The notes beneath the pieces are model-generated. The model worked only from the letters and a program-made list of their open reading frames with translations. It searched no databases and was not told where the DNA came from. This document shows positions 52,416 through 61,793 of a stretch of 64,000 bases of DNA, in pieces (within the stretch, counting starts at the first letter, position 1; each line of letters starts with the position of its first letter). Position numbers and translations under genes: made by a program. Source of the stretch: Pseudomaricurvus sp033283175 (lineage in GTDB: Bacteria > Pseudomonadota > Gammaproteobacteria > Pseudomonadales > Cellvibrionaceae); contig JAWMQM010000001.1 in assembly GCA_033283175.1 (NCBI GenBank), positions 434,001 to 498,000 on the forward strand, given 5' to 3'.

Positions 52416-52817
52416 TCAGTCAGCCGCGCTGTCGTCGTCGCGATCGTCAGAAGCGGCGCGATCTTCACGCATCGCCTTGTCGATCAGGTTGGAGAGTTTC
52501 TGACCACGCACGGAGGTGGCGTCGTAGATAAAGTGGAGACGCGGGGTGGTGCGGATATCCAGCTCCTTGGCCAACTGACTGCGCAGGAAACCCGCCGCCT
52601 TGTTGAGAGCCTCTTCCGCCTCGGCACACTCCTCGTCCGACTCCTTACCAACAAAGGTAACGTAGACCCGGGCTATGGACAGATCGCGACTGACATTGAC
52701 GTCATTGATATTGACCATACCAATGCGGGGGTCACGCACCTCGAACTGCAGCAGCTGGGCAAGGATGCGCTGAATCGCATCCCCCAGCCGGTCTGTACGC
52801 TTGAAATCACGGGCCAT
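52416..52817 (-). CDS. rbfA: Ribosome-binding factor A
   Basis: RbfA is a KH-fold 30S maturation factor needed at low temperature. The 133-residue protein begins with RTDRLGDAIQRILAQLLQFEVRDPRIG and contains VNINDVNVSRDLSIARVYVTFV, both typical. The C-terminal tail (SDDRDDDSAAD) is acidic. The ATG at 52817 lies 27 bases after infB, in the conserved nusA-infB-rbfA-truB order. Confidence 0.96.
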   Translation of the reverse strand: MARDFKRTDRLGDAIQRILAQLLQFEVRDPRIGMVNINDVNVSRDLSIARVYVTFVGKESDEECAEAEEALNKAAGFLRSQLAKELDIRTTPRLHFIYDATSVRGQKLSNLIDKAMREDRAASDDRDDDSAAD

Positions 52818-52844
52818 AACAACGCTTACCTCAGGGACGCGCGC

Positions 52845-55469
52845 TTACAGCTCGCGCGCCACCTCTTTCACGTCGAAGACTTCGATCTGATCGCCGACTT
52901 TTACGTCGTAGTCTTTCACGCCGATACCACACTCAACACCGTTACGGACTTCGTTGACGTCGTCCTTGAAGCGACGCAGGGATTCCAGCTCGCCTTCATA
53001 AATCACGATGTTGTCACGCAGTACGCGGATAGGCTTGCTGCGGTAGACAGTACCTTCGATCACCATACAGCCGGCCACCTGGCCAAACTTCGGCGAGCGG
53101 AATACTTCGCGTACCTCGGCAATACCGACGATCTCTTCCACACGCTCGGGCTCGAGCATACCGGAGAGCGCACCTTTCACTTCATCGATCAGCTGATAGA
53201 TGATGCTGTAGTAGCGAATCTCAACCTCTTCTGCCTCGGCCAGCTTGCGGGCGCTGTTGTCTGCACGCACGTTAAAGCCGATAACAATGGCGCCGGAGGT
53301 CAGGGCCAGGTTGATGTCGTTCTCGGTAATACCACCGACACCGGTAACCACCAGGTTGACCTGCACTTCGTCGTTGCCCAGATCGATCAGGGCTGCCTGG
53401 ATGGCTTCCAGCGAACCGCGCACGTCGGTCTTCAGAATAACCGGCAGCACCTTCTTCTCGTTGGCACCCATGTTGGCAAACATGTTTTCCAGCTTGGCGG
53501 CCTGCTGACGTTGCTGACGCTGATCGCGGGCTTTTTCGGCACGGTACTCGGCCACTTCACGAGCCTTACGCTCGTTGGGCACGATGACAAACTCTTCACC
53601 GGCTTCCGGCGGGTTGTCCAGACCCAGCAGTTCCACCGGAGTGGATGGGCCGGCCTCTTTTACGGACTTGCCGCGCTCGTCAGTCATGGCACGCACACGG
53701 CCGTAGGCTTCACCGGCCAGCATGATATCACCACGCTTCAGCTCACCAGCCTGGACCAGTACCGTGGCAACAACGCCGCGTCCCTTGTCCATGCGGGATT
53801 CCACCACCACACCGCGGGCAGGAATGCCTACAGGGGCCTGCAGCTCCAGCAGTTCGGCCTGCAGGGATACCGCTTCCAGCAGCTCGTCGATGCCCTGTCC
53901 AGTGTGCGCAGAGACGTTTACAAACTGCACGTCACCGCCCCACTCTTCGGGGATCACATCTTTGGCTGCCAGTTCGTTTTTAACACGATCCGGGTCCGCC
54001 GCTTCCTTGTCGCACTTGTTCACGGCAACAACGATCGGCACACCGGCAGCGCGGGCGTGCTGCACCGCTTCTTCGGTCTGAGGCATAACACCGTCGTCGG
54101 CAGCCACCACCAGGATCACCACGTCGGTACACTGGGCACCGCGGGCACGCATGGCGGTAAACGCGGCGTGGCCGGGGGTGTCGAGGAAGGCGATCTCGCC
54201 CTTGTCGGTTTTCACCCGGTAGGCACCGATGTGCTGGGTAATACCGCCCGCCTCACCGCTCACCACTTTGGTTTTGCGGATGTAGTCCAGCAGCGAGGTC
54301 TTACCGTGGTCAACGTGACCCATAACGGTAACCACCGGCGCACGGGGCAGCATTTCACCTTCGCTGACGATGGTTTCGGCCAGGGCCTCTTCCACTTCAT
54401 TGCCGGTAACGAGGACAACCTTGTGACCCATCTCTTCCACCACGAGCGTCGCGGTTTCCTGATCGAGGATCTGGTTCATGGTGGCCATGGTGCCCATCTT
54501 CATGAGGGTCTTAACCACTTCGCCTGCTTTGACTTTCATGCGTTGGGCCAGTTCGGCCACGCTGATATTTTCCGGAATATGTACTTCGTGCACCATCTTC
54601 GCCGTCGGGCGCTTGAACCCGTGTCTGTTAGAGAGTTTCAGCGACGGACGTGAGGACTTGCGGGATTGACCATCGTCACCCTCTTCCTCATCCAGGTCAT
54701 GCAACAGTGCCGCCTTGTTTGTTTTCTTGGAACCGGTTTTCTTGGGAGATTTAGGTCCCTTCTTGCGCTGCACACTGTCGTCATCGTCTTCTGTCTCGAC
54801 AACGAGCTTCTCTTTCTTCTTGCCGTGCTTGCCTTTCTCTTCTTCCTGCTGGGCCTTCAGTGCACGGGCTTCCGCTTCGGCACGCAGCTCGGCGTCGGTA
54901 AGGTTCTCCTCCTCCGCCTTGACCTTGGCTTTCTCTTCCGCCTGCTGGCGTTTCAGTTCGCGAGCCTCGTCCTCAGCCTTGCGACGGGCTTCCATTGCCG
55001 CCACGCGGATGGCTTCGGCGTCATCGACAAAGGTCGGAGCGGCGACATCGGCAGCCGGCGCTTCAGCCGCCACTTCAGCCACAGGCTCAGCAGCCGCTAC
55101 CACAGGCTCTGGCTGTACCGACTCTTCCACCAGGGTCTCTTCAACCACTGTTTCAGCATCTGCGGGTGCCGTTTCCGTCTTGACGTAAGTACGCTTCTTG
55201 CGCACCTCGACGTTAACGGTCTTGCGCGCCGCACCACTACCGGTTTTCAGGGTCGTGGTGGTCTTGCGCTTAAGGGTAATTTTCTTCGGGGCACCAGCCG
55301 CTTCACCGTGACTGGTTTTTAAAAAGGCCAGCAGTGTCTGCTTCTCTTCATCGGATACCAAGGCATCCGCTGAGCTGTGCTTGAGGCCGGCTTCTGCCAT
55401 TTGTTTCAGCAGGCGATCCTCTGTGGTGCCTACCGATTTAGCGAGTTCGCTAACGGTTACTTCTGCCAT
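52845..55469 (-). CDS. infB: Translation initiation factor IF-2
   Basis: IF-2 is the GTPase that brings initiator fMet-tRNA to the ribosome. The 874-residue protein opens with the IF2_N winged-helix segment (ELAKSVGTTEDRLLKQMAEAG). A long, low-complexity charged linker rich in Ala, Glu and Lys spans about 90-290. Next come a second IF2_N repeat, a G domain with GHVDHGKTSLLD, DTPGHAAF and NKCDKEA, and domains II-IV. Length is close to E. coli (890). Its initiator tRNA gene lies upstream of the same operon. Confidence 0.97.
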   Translation of the reverse strand: MAEVTVSELAKSVGTTEDRLLKQMAEAGLKHSSADALVSDEEKQTLLAFLKTSHGEAAGAPKKITLKRKTTTTLKTGSGAARKTVNVEVRKKRTYVKTETAPADAETVVEETLVEESVQPEPVVAAAEPVAEVAAEAPAADVAAPTFVDDAEAIRVAAMEARRKAEDEARELKRQQAEEKAKVKAEEENLTDAELRAEAEARALKAQQEEEKGKHGKKKEKLVVETEDDDDSVQRKKGPKSPKKTGSKKTNKAALLHDLDEEEGDDGQSRKSSRPSLKLSNRHGFKRPTAKMVHEVHIPENISVAELAQRMKVKAGEVVKTLMKMGTMATMNQILDQETATLVVEEMGHKVVLVTGNEVEEALAETIVSEGEMLPRAPVVTVMGHVDHGKTSLLDYIRKTKVVSGEAGGITQHIGAYRVKTDKGEIAFLDTPGHAAFTAMRARGAQCTDVVILVVAADDGVMPQTEEAVQHARAAGVPIVVAVNKCDKEAADPDRVKNELAAKDVIPEEWGGDVQFVNVSAHTGQGIDELLEAVSLQAELLELQAPVGIPARGVVVESRMDKGRGVVATVLVQAGELKRGDIMLAGEAYGRVRAMTDERGKSVKEAGPSTPVELLGLDNPPEAGEEFVIVPNERKAREVAEYRAEKARDQRQQRQQAAKLENMFANMGANEKKVLPVILKTDVRGSLEAIQAALIDLGNDEVQVNLVVTGVGGITENDINLALTSGAIVIGFNVRADNSARKLAEAEEVEIRYYSIIYQLIDEVKGALSGMLEPERVEEIVGIAEVREVFRSPKFGQVAGCMVIEGTVYRSKPIRVLRDNIVIYEGELESLRRFKDDVNEVRNGVECGIGVKDYDVKVGDQIEVFDVKEVAREL

Positions 55470-55490
55470 GATCTGTCCTCAATCCTCGTG

Positions 55491-56996
55491 TTACTCTGCA
55501 GCGTCGCTCTGCTCATCTGCAAACCACGGTTCGCGAGCTTTCATGATCAATGCGGCGGCACGTGTTTCATCCATACCTTCAATGTCCAGCAGGTCATCCA
55601 CGGCCTGTTCAGCGAGATCATCCATAGTGGCGATACCGCGGCTGGCCAGCAGATAAGCGAGATGCTTATCCATGCCTTCCATTGTCAGCAGGTCTTCTGC
55701 CGGTTCTGCATTATCCAGCTGCTCTTCTGACGCCAGCGCCTGGGTCAGCAGTGCATCCTTGGCCCGTGAGCGCAGTTCTTCTGCAATATCCTCATCGAAA
55801 CCATCGATATTCAGCATCTCTTCCATGGGCACGTAGGCGATCTCCTCCAGCGAGGTAAAGCCTTCGTCCACCAGTACGCCTGCCACATCTTCATCCACAT
55901 CCAGGGCATCCATGAAGGTCTGGATATAGCTGCCAGCCTCCTCTTCCTGCTTGGACTGCCAGTCATCAATGCTCATGACATTGATTTCCCAGCCGGACAG
56001 CTCACTGGCAAGACGCACGTTCTGACCGCTGCGGCCAATGGCCTGGGCCAGGTTATCCGGTTGCACAGCCACATCCATGGAGCCGGTATCTTCGTCCACC
56101 ACAATGGATTCGATTTCGGCAGGGGCCATAGCGTTAATCACAAACTGTGCAGGGTTGTCGTTCCACAGAATGATGTCGATACGCTCGCCACCCAGCTCGT
56201 TGGAGACCGCCTGCACACGGGAGCCGCGCATACCCACACAGGCGCCGACCGGGTCAATACGACCGTCGTTGGTGTGTACGGCAATCTTGGCGCGGGAACC
56301 GGGATCGCGGGCAGCGGCACGCAGCTCGATCACCTGCTCGGAGATCTCCGGCACTTCAATCTTGAACAATTCGATCAGCATCTCGGGGCAGGAGCGGCTC
56401 AGGTAGAGCTGCGGGCCACGGCTGTCGGGACGCACGTCCAGCAGCAGGGCGCGCACGCGGTCGCCCATGCGGAACACTTCGCGGCCCACCAGCTGGTCGC
56501 GGGGCAGCAGGCCTTCGGCGTTGTTGCCCAGATCCACAATAATGCTGTCGCGGGTTACTTTCTTAACAGTGCCGCTCACCAGCTCACCGAGACGGTCGCG
56601 GTACTGCTCAACAATCTGCTGGCGCTCGGCGTCGCGCACTTTCTGCACGATCACCTGCTTGGCGGTCTGCGCAGCGATGCGGCCGAACTCAACGTTCTCT
56701 ACCACTTCTTCGTAGGTATCACCCACCTGCAGGGACGGATCTTTTTCCGCCGCCTCTTCGGTAGTGAACTGGGTACCCAGCAGCGCCAGGGTATCGTCAT
56801 CAACCACTTCCCAACGACGGGTGGTAACGTAATCACCGGTTTTGCGATCAATTACTACCTGAATGTCGGCATCTTCGTCGTAGCGCTTTTTGGTGGCAGC
56901 AGCCAGCGCCTGCTCGATGGCTTCAAAGATGATGCCACGGTCGACACCCTTCTCGTTAGAAACCGCCTCTGCAACCAACAGAATTTCTTTGCCCAT
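55491..56996 (-). CDS. nusA: Transcription termination/antitermination factor NusA
   Basis: NusA binds RNA polymerase and controls pausing, termination and antitermination. The 501-residue protein has the NusA N-terminal domain, an S1 domain (GELVSGTVKKVTRDSIIVDLG), two KH domains (including RIDPVGACVGMRGSRVQAV) and two C-terminal acidic helix-hairpin-helix AR repeats (EGMDKHLAYLLASRGI; EGMDETRAAALI). The gammaproteobacterial length is about 495. It is 21 bases upstream of infB. Confidence 0.97.
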   Translation of the reverse strand: MGKEILLVAEAVSNEKGVDRGIIFEAIEQALAAATKKRYDEDADIQVVIDRKTGDYVTTRRWEVVDDDTLALLGTQFTTEEAAEKDPSLQVGDTYEEVVENVEFGRIAAQTAKQVIVQKVRDAERQQIVEQYRDRLGELVSGTVKKVTRDSIIVDLGNNAEGLLPRDQLVGREVFRMGDRVRALLLDVRPDSRGPQLYLSRSCPEMLIELFKIEVPEISEQVIELRAAARDPGSRAKIAVHTNDGRIDPVGACVGMRGSRVQAVSNELGGERIDIILWNDNPAQFVINAMAPAEIESIVVDEDTGSMDVAVQPDNLAQAIGRSGQNVRLASELSGWEINVMSIDDWQSKQEEEAGSYIQTFMDALDVDEDVAGVLVDEGFTSLEEIAYVPMEEMLNIDGFDEDIAEELRSRAKDALLTQALASEEQLDNAEPAEDLLTMEGMDKHLAYLLASRGIATMDDLAEQAVDDLLDIEGMDETRAAALIMKAREPWFADEQSDAAE

Positions 56997-57095
56997 GTGT
57001 AAGCCTCGTTCACCTGAAGCGAGCCAATTGGCTCTTAACTGATCGCAGCCTGCTCCGGCCGCTACTTCATTACTGCGAACAAACCCCTGTCGTCC

Positions 57096-57554
57096 TTAGA
57101 AACGGGGGATTATGTTTGCCTTGTCAATCAACTCGATGGGGAGCATGTACTCATGATCCTCCACCACTACCAGCACTTCGTCCTCTTCGACGCCGCGCAA
57201 GATTCCCTTGAACTTTCTCCGCCCTTCAAACGCCGAACGCAGCTTGATCTCTACCTGCTCACCGGCATAGCGCGCAAACTGCTCGAGGGTATAAAGCGGC
57301 CGATCCATGCCCGGTGAAGAGACCTCAAGGGTGTACTCACCCGCGATCGGATCTTCCACGTCGAGCACGCTGCTCACCTGGCGACTGACTGCTTCGCACT
57401 CTGCCAGGCCTACGCCAATTTCAGGACGGTCAATGTACAGGCGCAGGGTACTGTGGCGCCCCTGAGTAAAGTACTCCAGCCCCCACAGCTCACAACCCAG
57501 TGACTCAACCACCGGGGTCAGCAGTTCAACCAACTGATCGTGCTTAGATGCCAT
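57096..57554 (-). CDS. rimP: Ribosome maturation factor RimP
   Basis: RimP assists 30S maturation. The 152-residue protein has the family signatures LELYI-type segment (TLRLYIDRPE), CEAVSRQVSSVLDVEDPI and LEVSSPGMDRPL. The C-terminal SH3-like part contains the acidic EEDEVLVVVEDHEY. It heads the nusA operon; an intrinsic-terminator-like hairpin stands between it and the initiator tRNA, so part of the transcription probably reads through. Confidence 0.95.
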   Translation of the reverse strand: MASKHDQLVELLTPVVESLGCELWGLEYFTQGRHSTLRLYIDRPEIGVGLAECEAVSRQVSSVLDVEDPIAGEYTLEVSSPGMDRPLYTLEQFARYAGEQVEIKLRSAFEGRRKFKGILRGVEEDEVLVVVEDHEYMLPIELIDKANIIPRF

Positions 57555-57678
57555 GCGTTCAACCCTGTGTGCACAAACAAAAAATGGGCACGAAGCCCAT
57601 CCAATACTGCGATCACAGCTCCGCTGAGATCGTTGCGAGCCCCTTCGCAGGAGCCTCCACCGGCTGACGGCAGATACG

Positions 57679-57704
57679 AAAAAGCCCCTTAAAAGGGGCC
57701 TTTT
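57679..57704. terminator. Hairpin between initiator tRNA and rimP
   Basis: A GCCCCTT / AAGGGGC stem with a 2-base loop is flanked by A5 and (C)T4 on the plus strand, giving T5 on the minus strand. It lies 35 bases after the tRNA and can terminate or attenuate transcription into rimP. Confidence 0.7.
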
Positions 57705-57740
57705 CGAAGCACCCGATCCGCCTGGACCGAGCGCAGAATT

Positions 57741-57817
<77 letters not shown>

Positions 57818-57859
57818 TCAACAACTTAGCGAGGTACATCTCCTCAACCAAGGCCGCGA

Positions 57860-57888
57860 ATTATAGAGACCAACCCCAGAGTGGTCAA
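57860..57888 (-). promoter_or_regulatory. Sigma-70 promoter of tRNA-fMet/rimP operon
   Basis: On the minus strand TTGACC (57883-57888) and a perfect TATAAT (57860-57865) are 17 bases apart, followed by a GC-rich discriminator (TCGCGGCC) typical of stringently controlled promoters. The tRNA begins about 40 bases downstream. Confidence 0.85.
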
Positions 57889-58005
57889 CCCCTAAATCCT
57901 TAAAACTACAGTGTTTTTACATTTTCGGCGGCACCAACCACGGCATCACCGGGGCGAGCGCCCGGAGCGACTGCGTGCAGGGCAGGCAGCCGCTCCCGCA
58001 GCTGA

Positions 58006-58482
58006 TTACAGGTGGCGCACGGAGTCGATTTCGTACTCCACTTCGCCGCCCGGAGTAACGATCACCACGACGTCGCCCTCCTCCTTACCAATCAAACCAC
58101 GGGCGATGGGGGAGTTGACGGAGATCTTGTTGGATTTCACGTCCGCCTCGTCGTCGCCAACGATCTGGTAGGTCTTCTCTTCTTCGGTATCCACATTGAT
58201 GATCACCACGGTAGTACCGAAAATCACCTTGCCGGATTCGGGAATCTGAGAGATATCGATCACCTGGGCGTTGGAGAGCTTGCCTTCGATCTCCTGGATT
58301 CGCCCCTCACAAAAGCCCTGCTGTTCACGGGCCGCGTGGTACTCGGCATTCTCTTTCAGGTCACCGTGTTCACGGGCCTCGGCAATCGCCTGCACAATGC
58401 GCGGACGATCAACTTTTTTCAGGCGCTCCAGCTCGGCGCGCAGGGCATCAGCGCCCTGCCTGGTCATTGGAATCTTGCTCAT
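58006..58482 (-). CDS. greA: Transcription elongation factor GreA
   Basis: GreA rescues backtracked RNA polymerase by stimulating transcript cleavage. The 158-residue length matches the family. The N-terminal coiled coil (about 1-75) has the acidic tip segment EAREHGDLKENAEYH, and the C-terminal FKBP-like domain ends in VEYEIDSVRHL. The ATG overlaps the carB stop by 4 bases (ATGA), so it is translated together with carB, as in the carA-carB-greA operon of Pseudomonas. Confidence 0.96.
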   Translation of the reverse strand: MSKIPMTRQGADALRAELERLKKVDRPRIVQAIAEAREHGDLKENAEYHAAREQQGFCEGRIQEIEGKLSNAQVIDISQIPESGKVIFGTTVVIINVDTEEEKTYQIVGDDEADVKSNKISVNSPIARGLIGKEEGDVVVIVTPGGEVEYEIDSVRHL

Positions 58483-61400
58483 CCTTTTACTCTCCCGTGC
58501 AGCTCCTGCAGACTACGCACCTTGTGCTGCTGGCCGGAACGAATGGCCATGCACACAGCCGCCGCACCGGCGATAGTGGTTGTAAAGTAGACACTGTGGT
58601 TCTCGGCACTGCGGCGAATAGAAGCGGAGTCGCGAATCGCCTGCTTGCCTTCAGTGGTGTTGATGACGATGTCGATCTCGTCGTTCTTGATCATGTCGAC
58701 GATATGAGGGCGACCCTCCATCACCTTGTTGACCAACTGTACCGGCAACCCCTGGTCACCCAGGTATTTCGCGGTACCGCGAGTGGCGACCAGCTGATAG
58801 CCAAGATCCACCAGCTCTTTGGCCACCGGCAGCAGCCCGTCCTTATCAAAGTCGCGCACACTGACAAAGACCTTGCCCGATGCCGGAATCGGATCGCCGG
58901 CACCCAGCTGGGCCTTGGAGTAGGCCTCGGCAAAGGTATCACCCACACCCATCACCTCACCGGTGGACTTCATCTCGGGGCCGAGAATCGGGTCAACCGC
59001 CGGGAACTTGTTGAAGGGGAACACCGCTTCCTTAACGCTGAAGTAATCCGGTACCACTTCCTGGGTAAAGCCCTGCTCTTCCAGCGATTTGCCAGCCTGT
59101 ACCAGGGCCGCCACTTTCGCCAGCGAGGTACCGATACACTTGGAGACAAACGGCACGGTACGGGAGGCGCGCGGGTTCACCTCGATCACGTAGATCTCGC
59201 CATCCTGGTAGGCCAGCTGCACGTTCATCAGGCCGATCACACCCAGCTCCACCGCCATCTTGCGCACCTGCTCGCGCATCTCATCCTGCACATCGGCAGG
59301 CAGGGAGTAAGGCGGCAGGGAACAGGCGGAGTCACCAGAGTGCACACCGCACTGCTCAATGTGCTGCATGATGGCGCCGATCACGACGGTCTTGCCATCA
59401 GATACCGCATCGATATCCACTTCGATGGCATTATTGAGGAAGTGGTCCAGCAGCACTGGCGCATCGTCGGACACCTGCACAGCGGAACGCATATAGTGGC
59501 GCAGCTCGTCCTCTTTATAGACGATCTCCATGGCGCGACCACCCAGCACGTAGGAAGGACGCACCACCAGCGGGTAACCCACCTGCGCGGCCATGCGCAC
59601 CGCCTCTTCGGTAGAGCGCACGATGGCGTTGGAGGGCTGCTTCAGGTCGAGGCGCATCAGCATCTGCTGGAAACGCTCACGATCTTCGGCGCGGTCAATC
59701 GCTTCAGGCGAGGTTCCGATAATCGGCACACCTTCGGCCTCCAGGGCACGAGCCAGTTTCAGCGGCGTCTGGCCACCGAACTGCACAATCACGCCCTTGG
59801 GCTTCTCTTTACGCACGATCTCCAGTACGTCTTCCAGGGTTACCGGCTCAAAGTAGAGGCGGTCGGAAGTGTCGTAGTCGGTGGAGACGGTCTCGGGGTT
59901 ACAGTTGACCATGATGGTTTCAAAACCATCTTCACGGCAGGCCAGGGCGGCGTGCACACAGCAGTAGTCAAACTCGATACCCTGGCCAATACGGTTAGGG
60001 CCACCACCCAGCACCATGATCTTGTCACGGTCGGAAGGGTTGGACTCACACTCTTCTTCGTAGGTGGAGTACATGTAGGCGGTGGAGGTAGCGAACTCCG
60101 CCGCACAGGTGTCCACACGCTTGTAGACCGGGTGAATACCCAGCTTGGTGCGGTGGGCACGTACGGTTTTTTCGCTCACGCCCAGCAGGGTCGCCAGACG
60201 CTTGTCGGAGAAGCCCTTGCGCTTGATGCGGAACATCATGTCGGCATCAATATCGCCCAGTGGCATGGCCGCCAGGCGCTGCTCTTCCTTCATCAGGTCT
60301 TCGATCTGCACCAGGAACCAGGGGTCGATGGCAGAGACCTCGAAGGCCTCCTCCACGCTCATACCGGCGCGGAAGGCATCAGCCACGTACCAGATACGCT
60401 CGGCGCCAGGGGTTGAGAGATCGCGACGAATCTGCGCCATGGCGTCATCGGAAGCCAGGTCAACCTTGGGCTCGAATCCGGCAGAACCTACCTCCAGACC
60501 GCGCAGGGCTTTCTGCAGGGATTCCTGGAAGGTGCGACCGATGGCCATTACCTCACCCACAGACTTCATCTGGGTGGTCAGGCGGGCATCGGCATCGCCG
60601 AATTTTTCAAAGGTGAAACGCGGCACCTTGGTCACCACGTAGTCGATGGAGGGCTCGAACGAGGCCGGGGTCGCACCGCCGGTGATGTCGTTCTGCAGCT
60701 CGTCCAGGGTGTAACCCACCGCCAGCTTGGCCGCCACCTTGGCAATGGGGAAGCCGGTAGCCTTGGAAGCCAGCGCCGAAGAGCGGCTCACGCGGGGGTT
60801 CATCTCGATCACCACCAGGCGACCGTTTTCCGGGTTCACCGCGAACTGCACGTTGGAACCACCGGTTTCCACACCGATTTCACGCAGCACCGCCAGTGAG
60901 GCGTTACGCATGATCTGCAGCTCTTTATCGGTCAGGGTCTGAGCCGGTGCCACAGTGATGGAGTCACCGGTGTGCACACCCATGGGGTCAAAGTTTTCAA
61001 TGGAACAGACGATGATGCAGTTGTCGTTCTTATCACGCACAACCTCCATCTCGTACTCTTTCCAGCCCAGCAGGGATTCGTCGATCAGCAGCTCGTTGGT
61101 GGGCGACAGATCGAAACCGCGGTTACAGATCTCTTCGAACTCTTCCCAGTTGTAGGCGATACCACCACCGGAACCGCCCATGGTGAAGGAGGGACGGATA
61201 ATGACCGGGAAGCCGTATTTTTTCGGTACTTCCAGCGCCTCTTCCATGGTGTGCACGATGTCGGCGCGGGCGCACTCAAGGCCGATCTTTTTCATGGCCT
61301 TGTCAAACAGGTTGCGGTCTTCCGCCTTGTGAATGGCCTCCTGGGTGGCACCAATCAGCTCGACCTTGTACTTATCCAGCACACCGTTGTCGTGCAGCGC

Positions 61401-61700
61401 CAGCGCACAGTTGAGCGCCGTCTGGCCGCCCATGGTGGGCAGGATGGCATCGGGACGCTCTTTCTCGATGATCTTCTCCACCGTGCGCCATTCGATAGGC
61501 TCGATGTAGGTGGCGTCGGCCATGGTGGGGTCGGTCATGATGGTGGCCGGGTTGGAGTTCACCAGAATGACCCGGTAGCCCTCCTCACGCAGCGCCTTAC
61601 AGGCCTGGGCGCCGGAATAGTCGAATTCACAGGCCTGCCCGATCACAATCGGACCAGCTCCCAGAATCAGAATGCTTTGGATATCAGTTCTTTTTGGCAT
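58479..61700 (-). CDS. carB: Carbamoyl-phosphate synthase large chain
   Basis: CarB uses two ATP, bicarbonate and ammonia to make carbamoyl phosphate for arginine and pyrimidines. The ATG at 61700 gives 1073 residues, the same as E. coli; a longer frame to 61736 adds 12 unsupported residues. Two homologous ATP-grasp halves are visible (GQACEFDYSGAQA early; GQGIEFDYCCVHAALA mid), followed by an MGS-like allosteric domain in the last 140 residues that binds UMP and ornithine. carA is 93 bases upstream. Confidence 0.97.
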   Translation of the reverse strand: MPKRTDIQSILILGAGPIVIGQACEFDYSGAQACKALREEGYRVILVNSNPATIMTDPTMADATYIEPIEWRTVEKIIEKERPDAILPTMGGQTALNCALALHDNGVLDKYKVELIGATQEAIHKAEDRNLFDKAMKKIGLECARADIVHTMEEALEVPKKYGFPVIIRPSFTMGGSGGGIAYNWEEFEEICNRGFDLSPTNELLIDESLLGWKEYEMEVVRDKNDNCIIVCSIENFDPMGVHTGDSITVAPAQTLTDKELQIMRNASLAVLREIGVETGGSNVQFAVNPENGRLVVIEMNPRVSRSSALASKATGFPIAKVAAKLAVGYTLDELQNDITGGATPASFEPSIDYVVTKVPRFTFEKFGDADARLTTQMKSVGEVMAIGRTFQESLQKALRGLEVGSAGFEPKVDLASDDAMAQIRRDLSTPGAERIWYVADAFRAGMSVEEAFEVSAIDPWFLVQIEDLMKEEQRLAAMPLGDIDADMMFRIKRKGFSDKRLATLLGVSEKTVRAHRTKLGIHPVYKRVDTCAAEFATSTAYMYSTYEEECESNPSDRDKIMVLGGGPNRIGQGIEFDYCCVHAALACREDGFETIMVNCNPETVSTDYDTSDRLYFEPVTLEDVLEIVRKEKPKGVIVQFGGQTPLKLARALEAEGVPIIGTSPEAIDRAEDRERFQQMLMRLDLKQPSNAIVRSTEEAVRMAAQVGYPLVVRPSYVLGGRAMEIVYKEDELRHYMRSAVQVSDDAPVLLDHFLNNAIEVDIDAVSDGKTVVIGAIMQHIEQCGVHSGDSACSLPPYSLPADVQDEMREQVRKMAVELGVIGLMNVQLAYQDGEIYVIEVNPRASRTVPFVSKCIGTSLAKVAALVQAGKSLEEQGFTQEVVPDYFSVKEAVFPFNKFPAVDPILGPEMKSTGEVMGVGDTFAEAYSKAQLGAGDPIPASGKVFVSVRDFDKDGLLPVAKELVDLGYQLVATRGTAKYLGDQGLPVQLVNKVMEGRPHIVDMIKNDEIDIVINTTEGKQAIRDSASIRRSAENHSVYFTTTIAGAAAVCMAIRSGQQHKVRSLQELHGRVKG

Positions 61701-61793
61701 TGTGCTCTCGCTAGACGCTGAGTGTGGAGCCCGCAACCGGCGTCAACTCCACAAATGTATTCTCTGTAACCCTTGTTGTTGCCCAGTCCGCGC

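Noticed and set aside
52389..54653. Long plus-strand open frame (about 750 codons) opposite infB and rbfA
   Set aside because: It lies fully antisense to conserved genes and shows no recognisable motif.
58467..60416. Long plus-strand open frame opposite carB
   Set aside because: It is antisense to a highly conserved gene, with His/Gly-rich composition typical of shadow frames.
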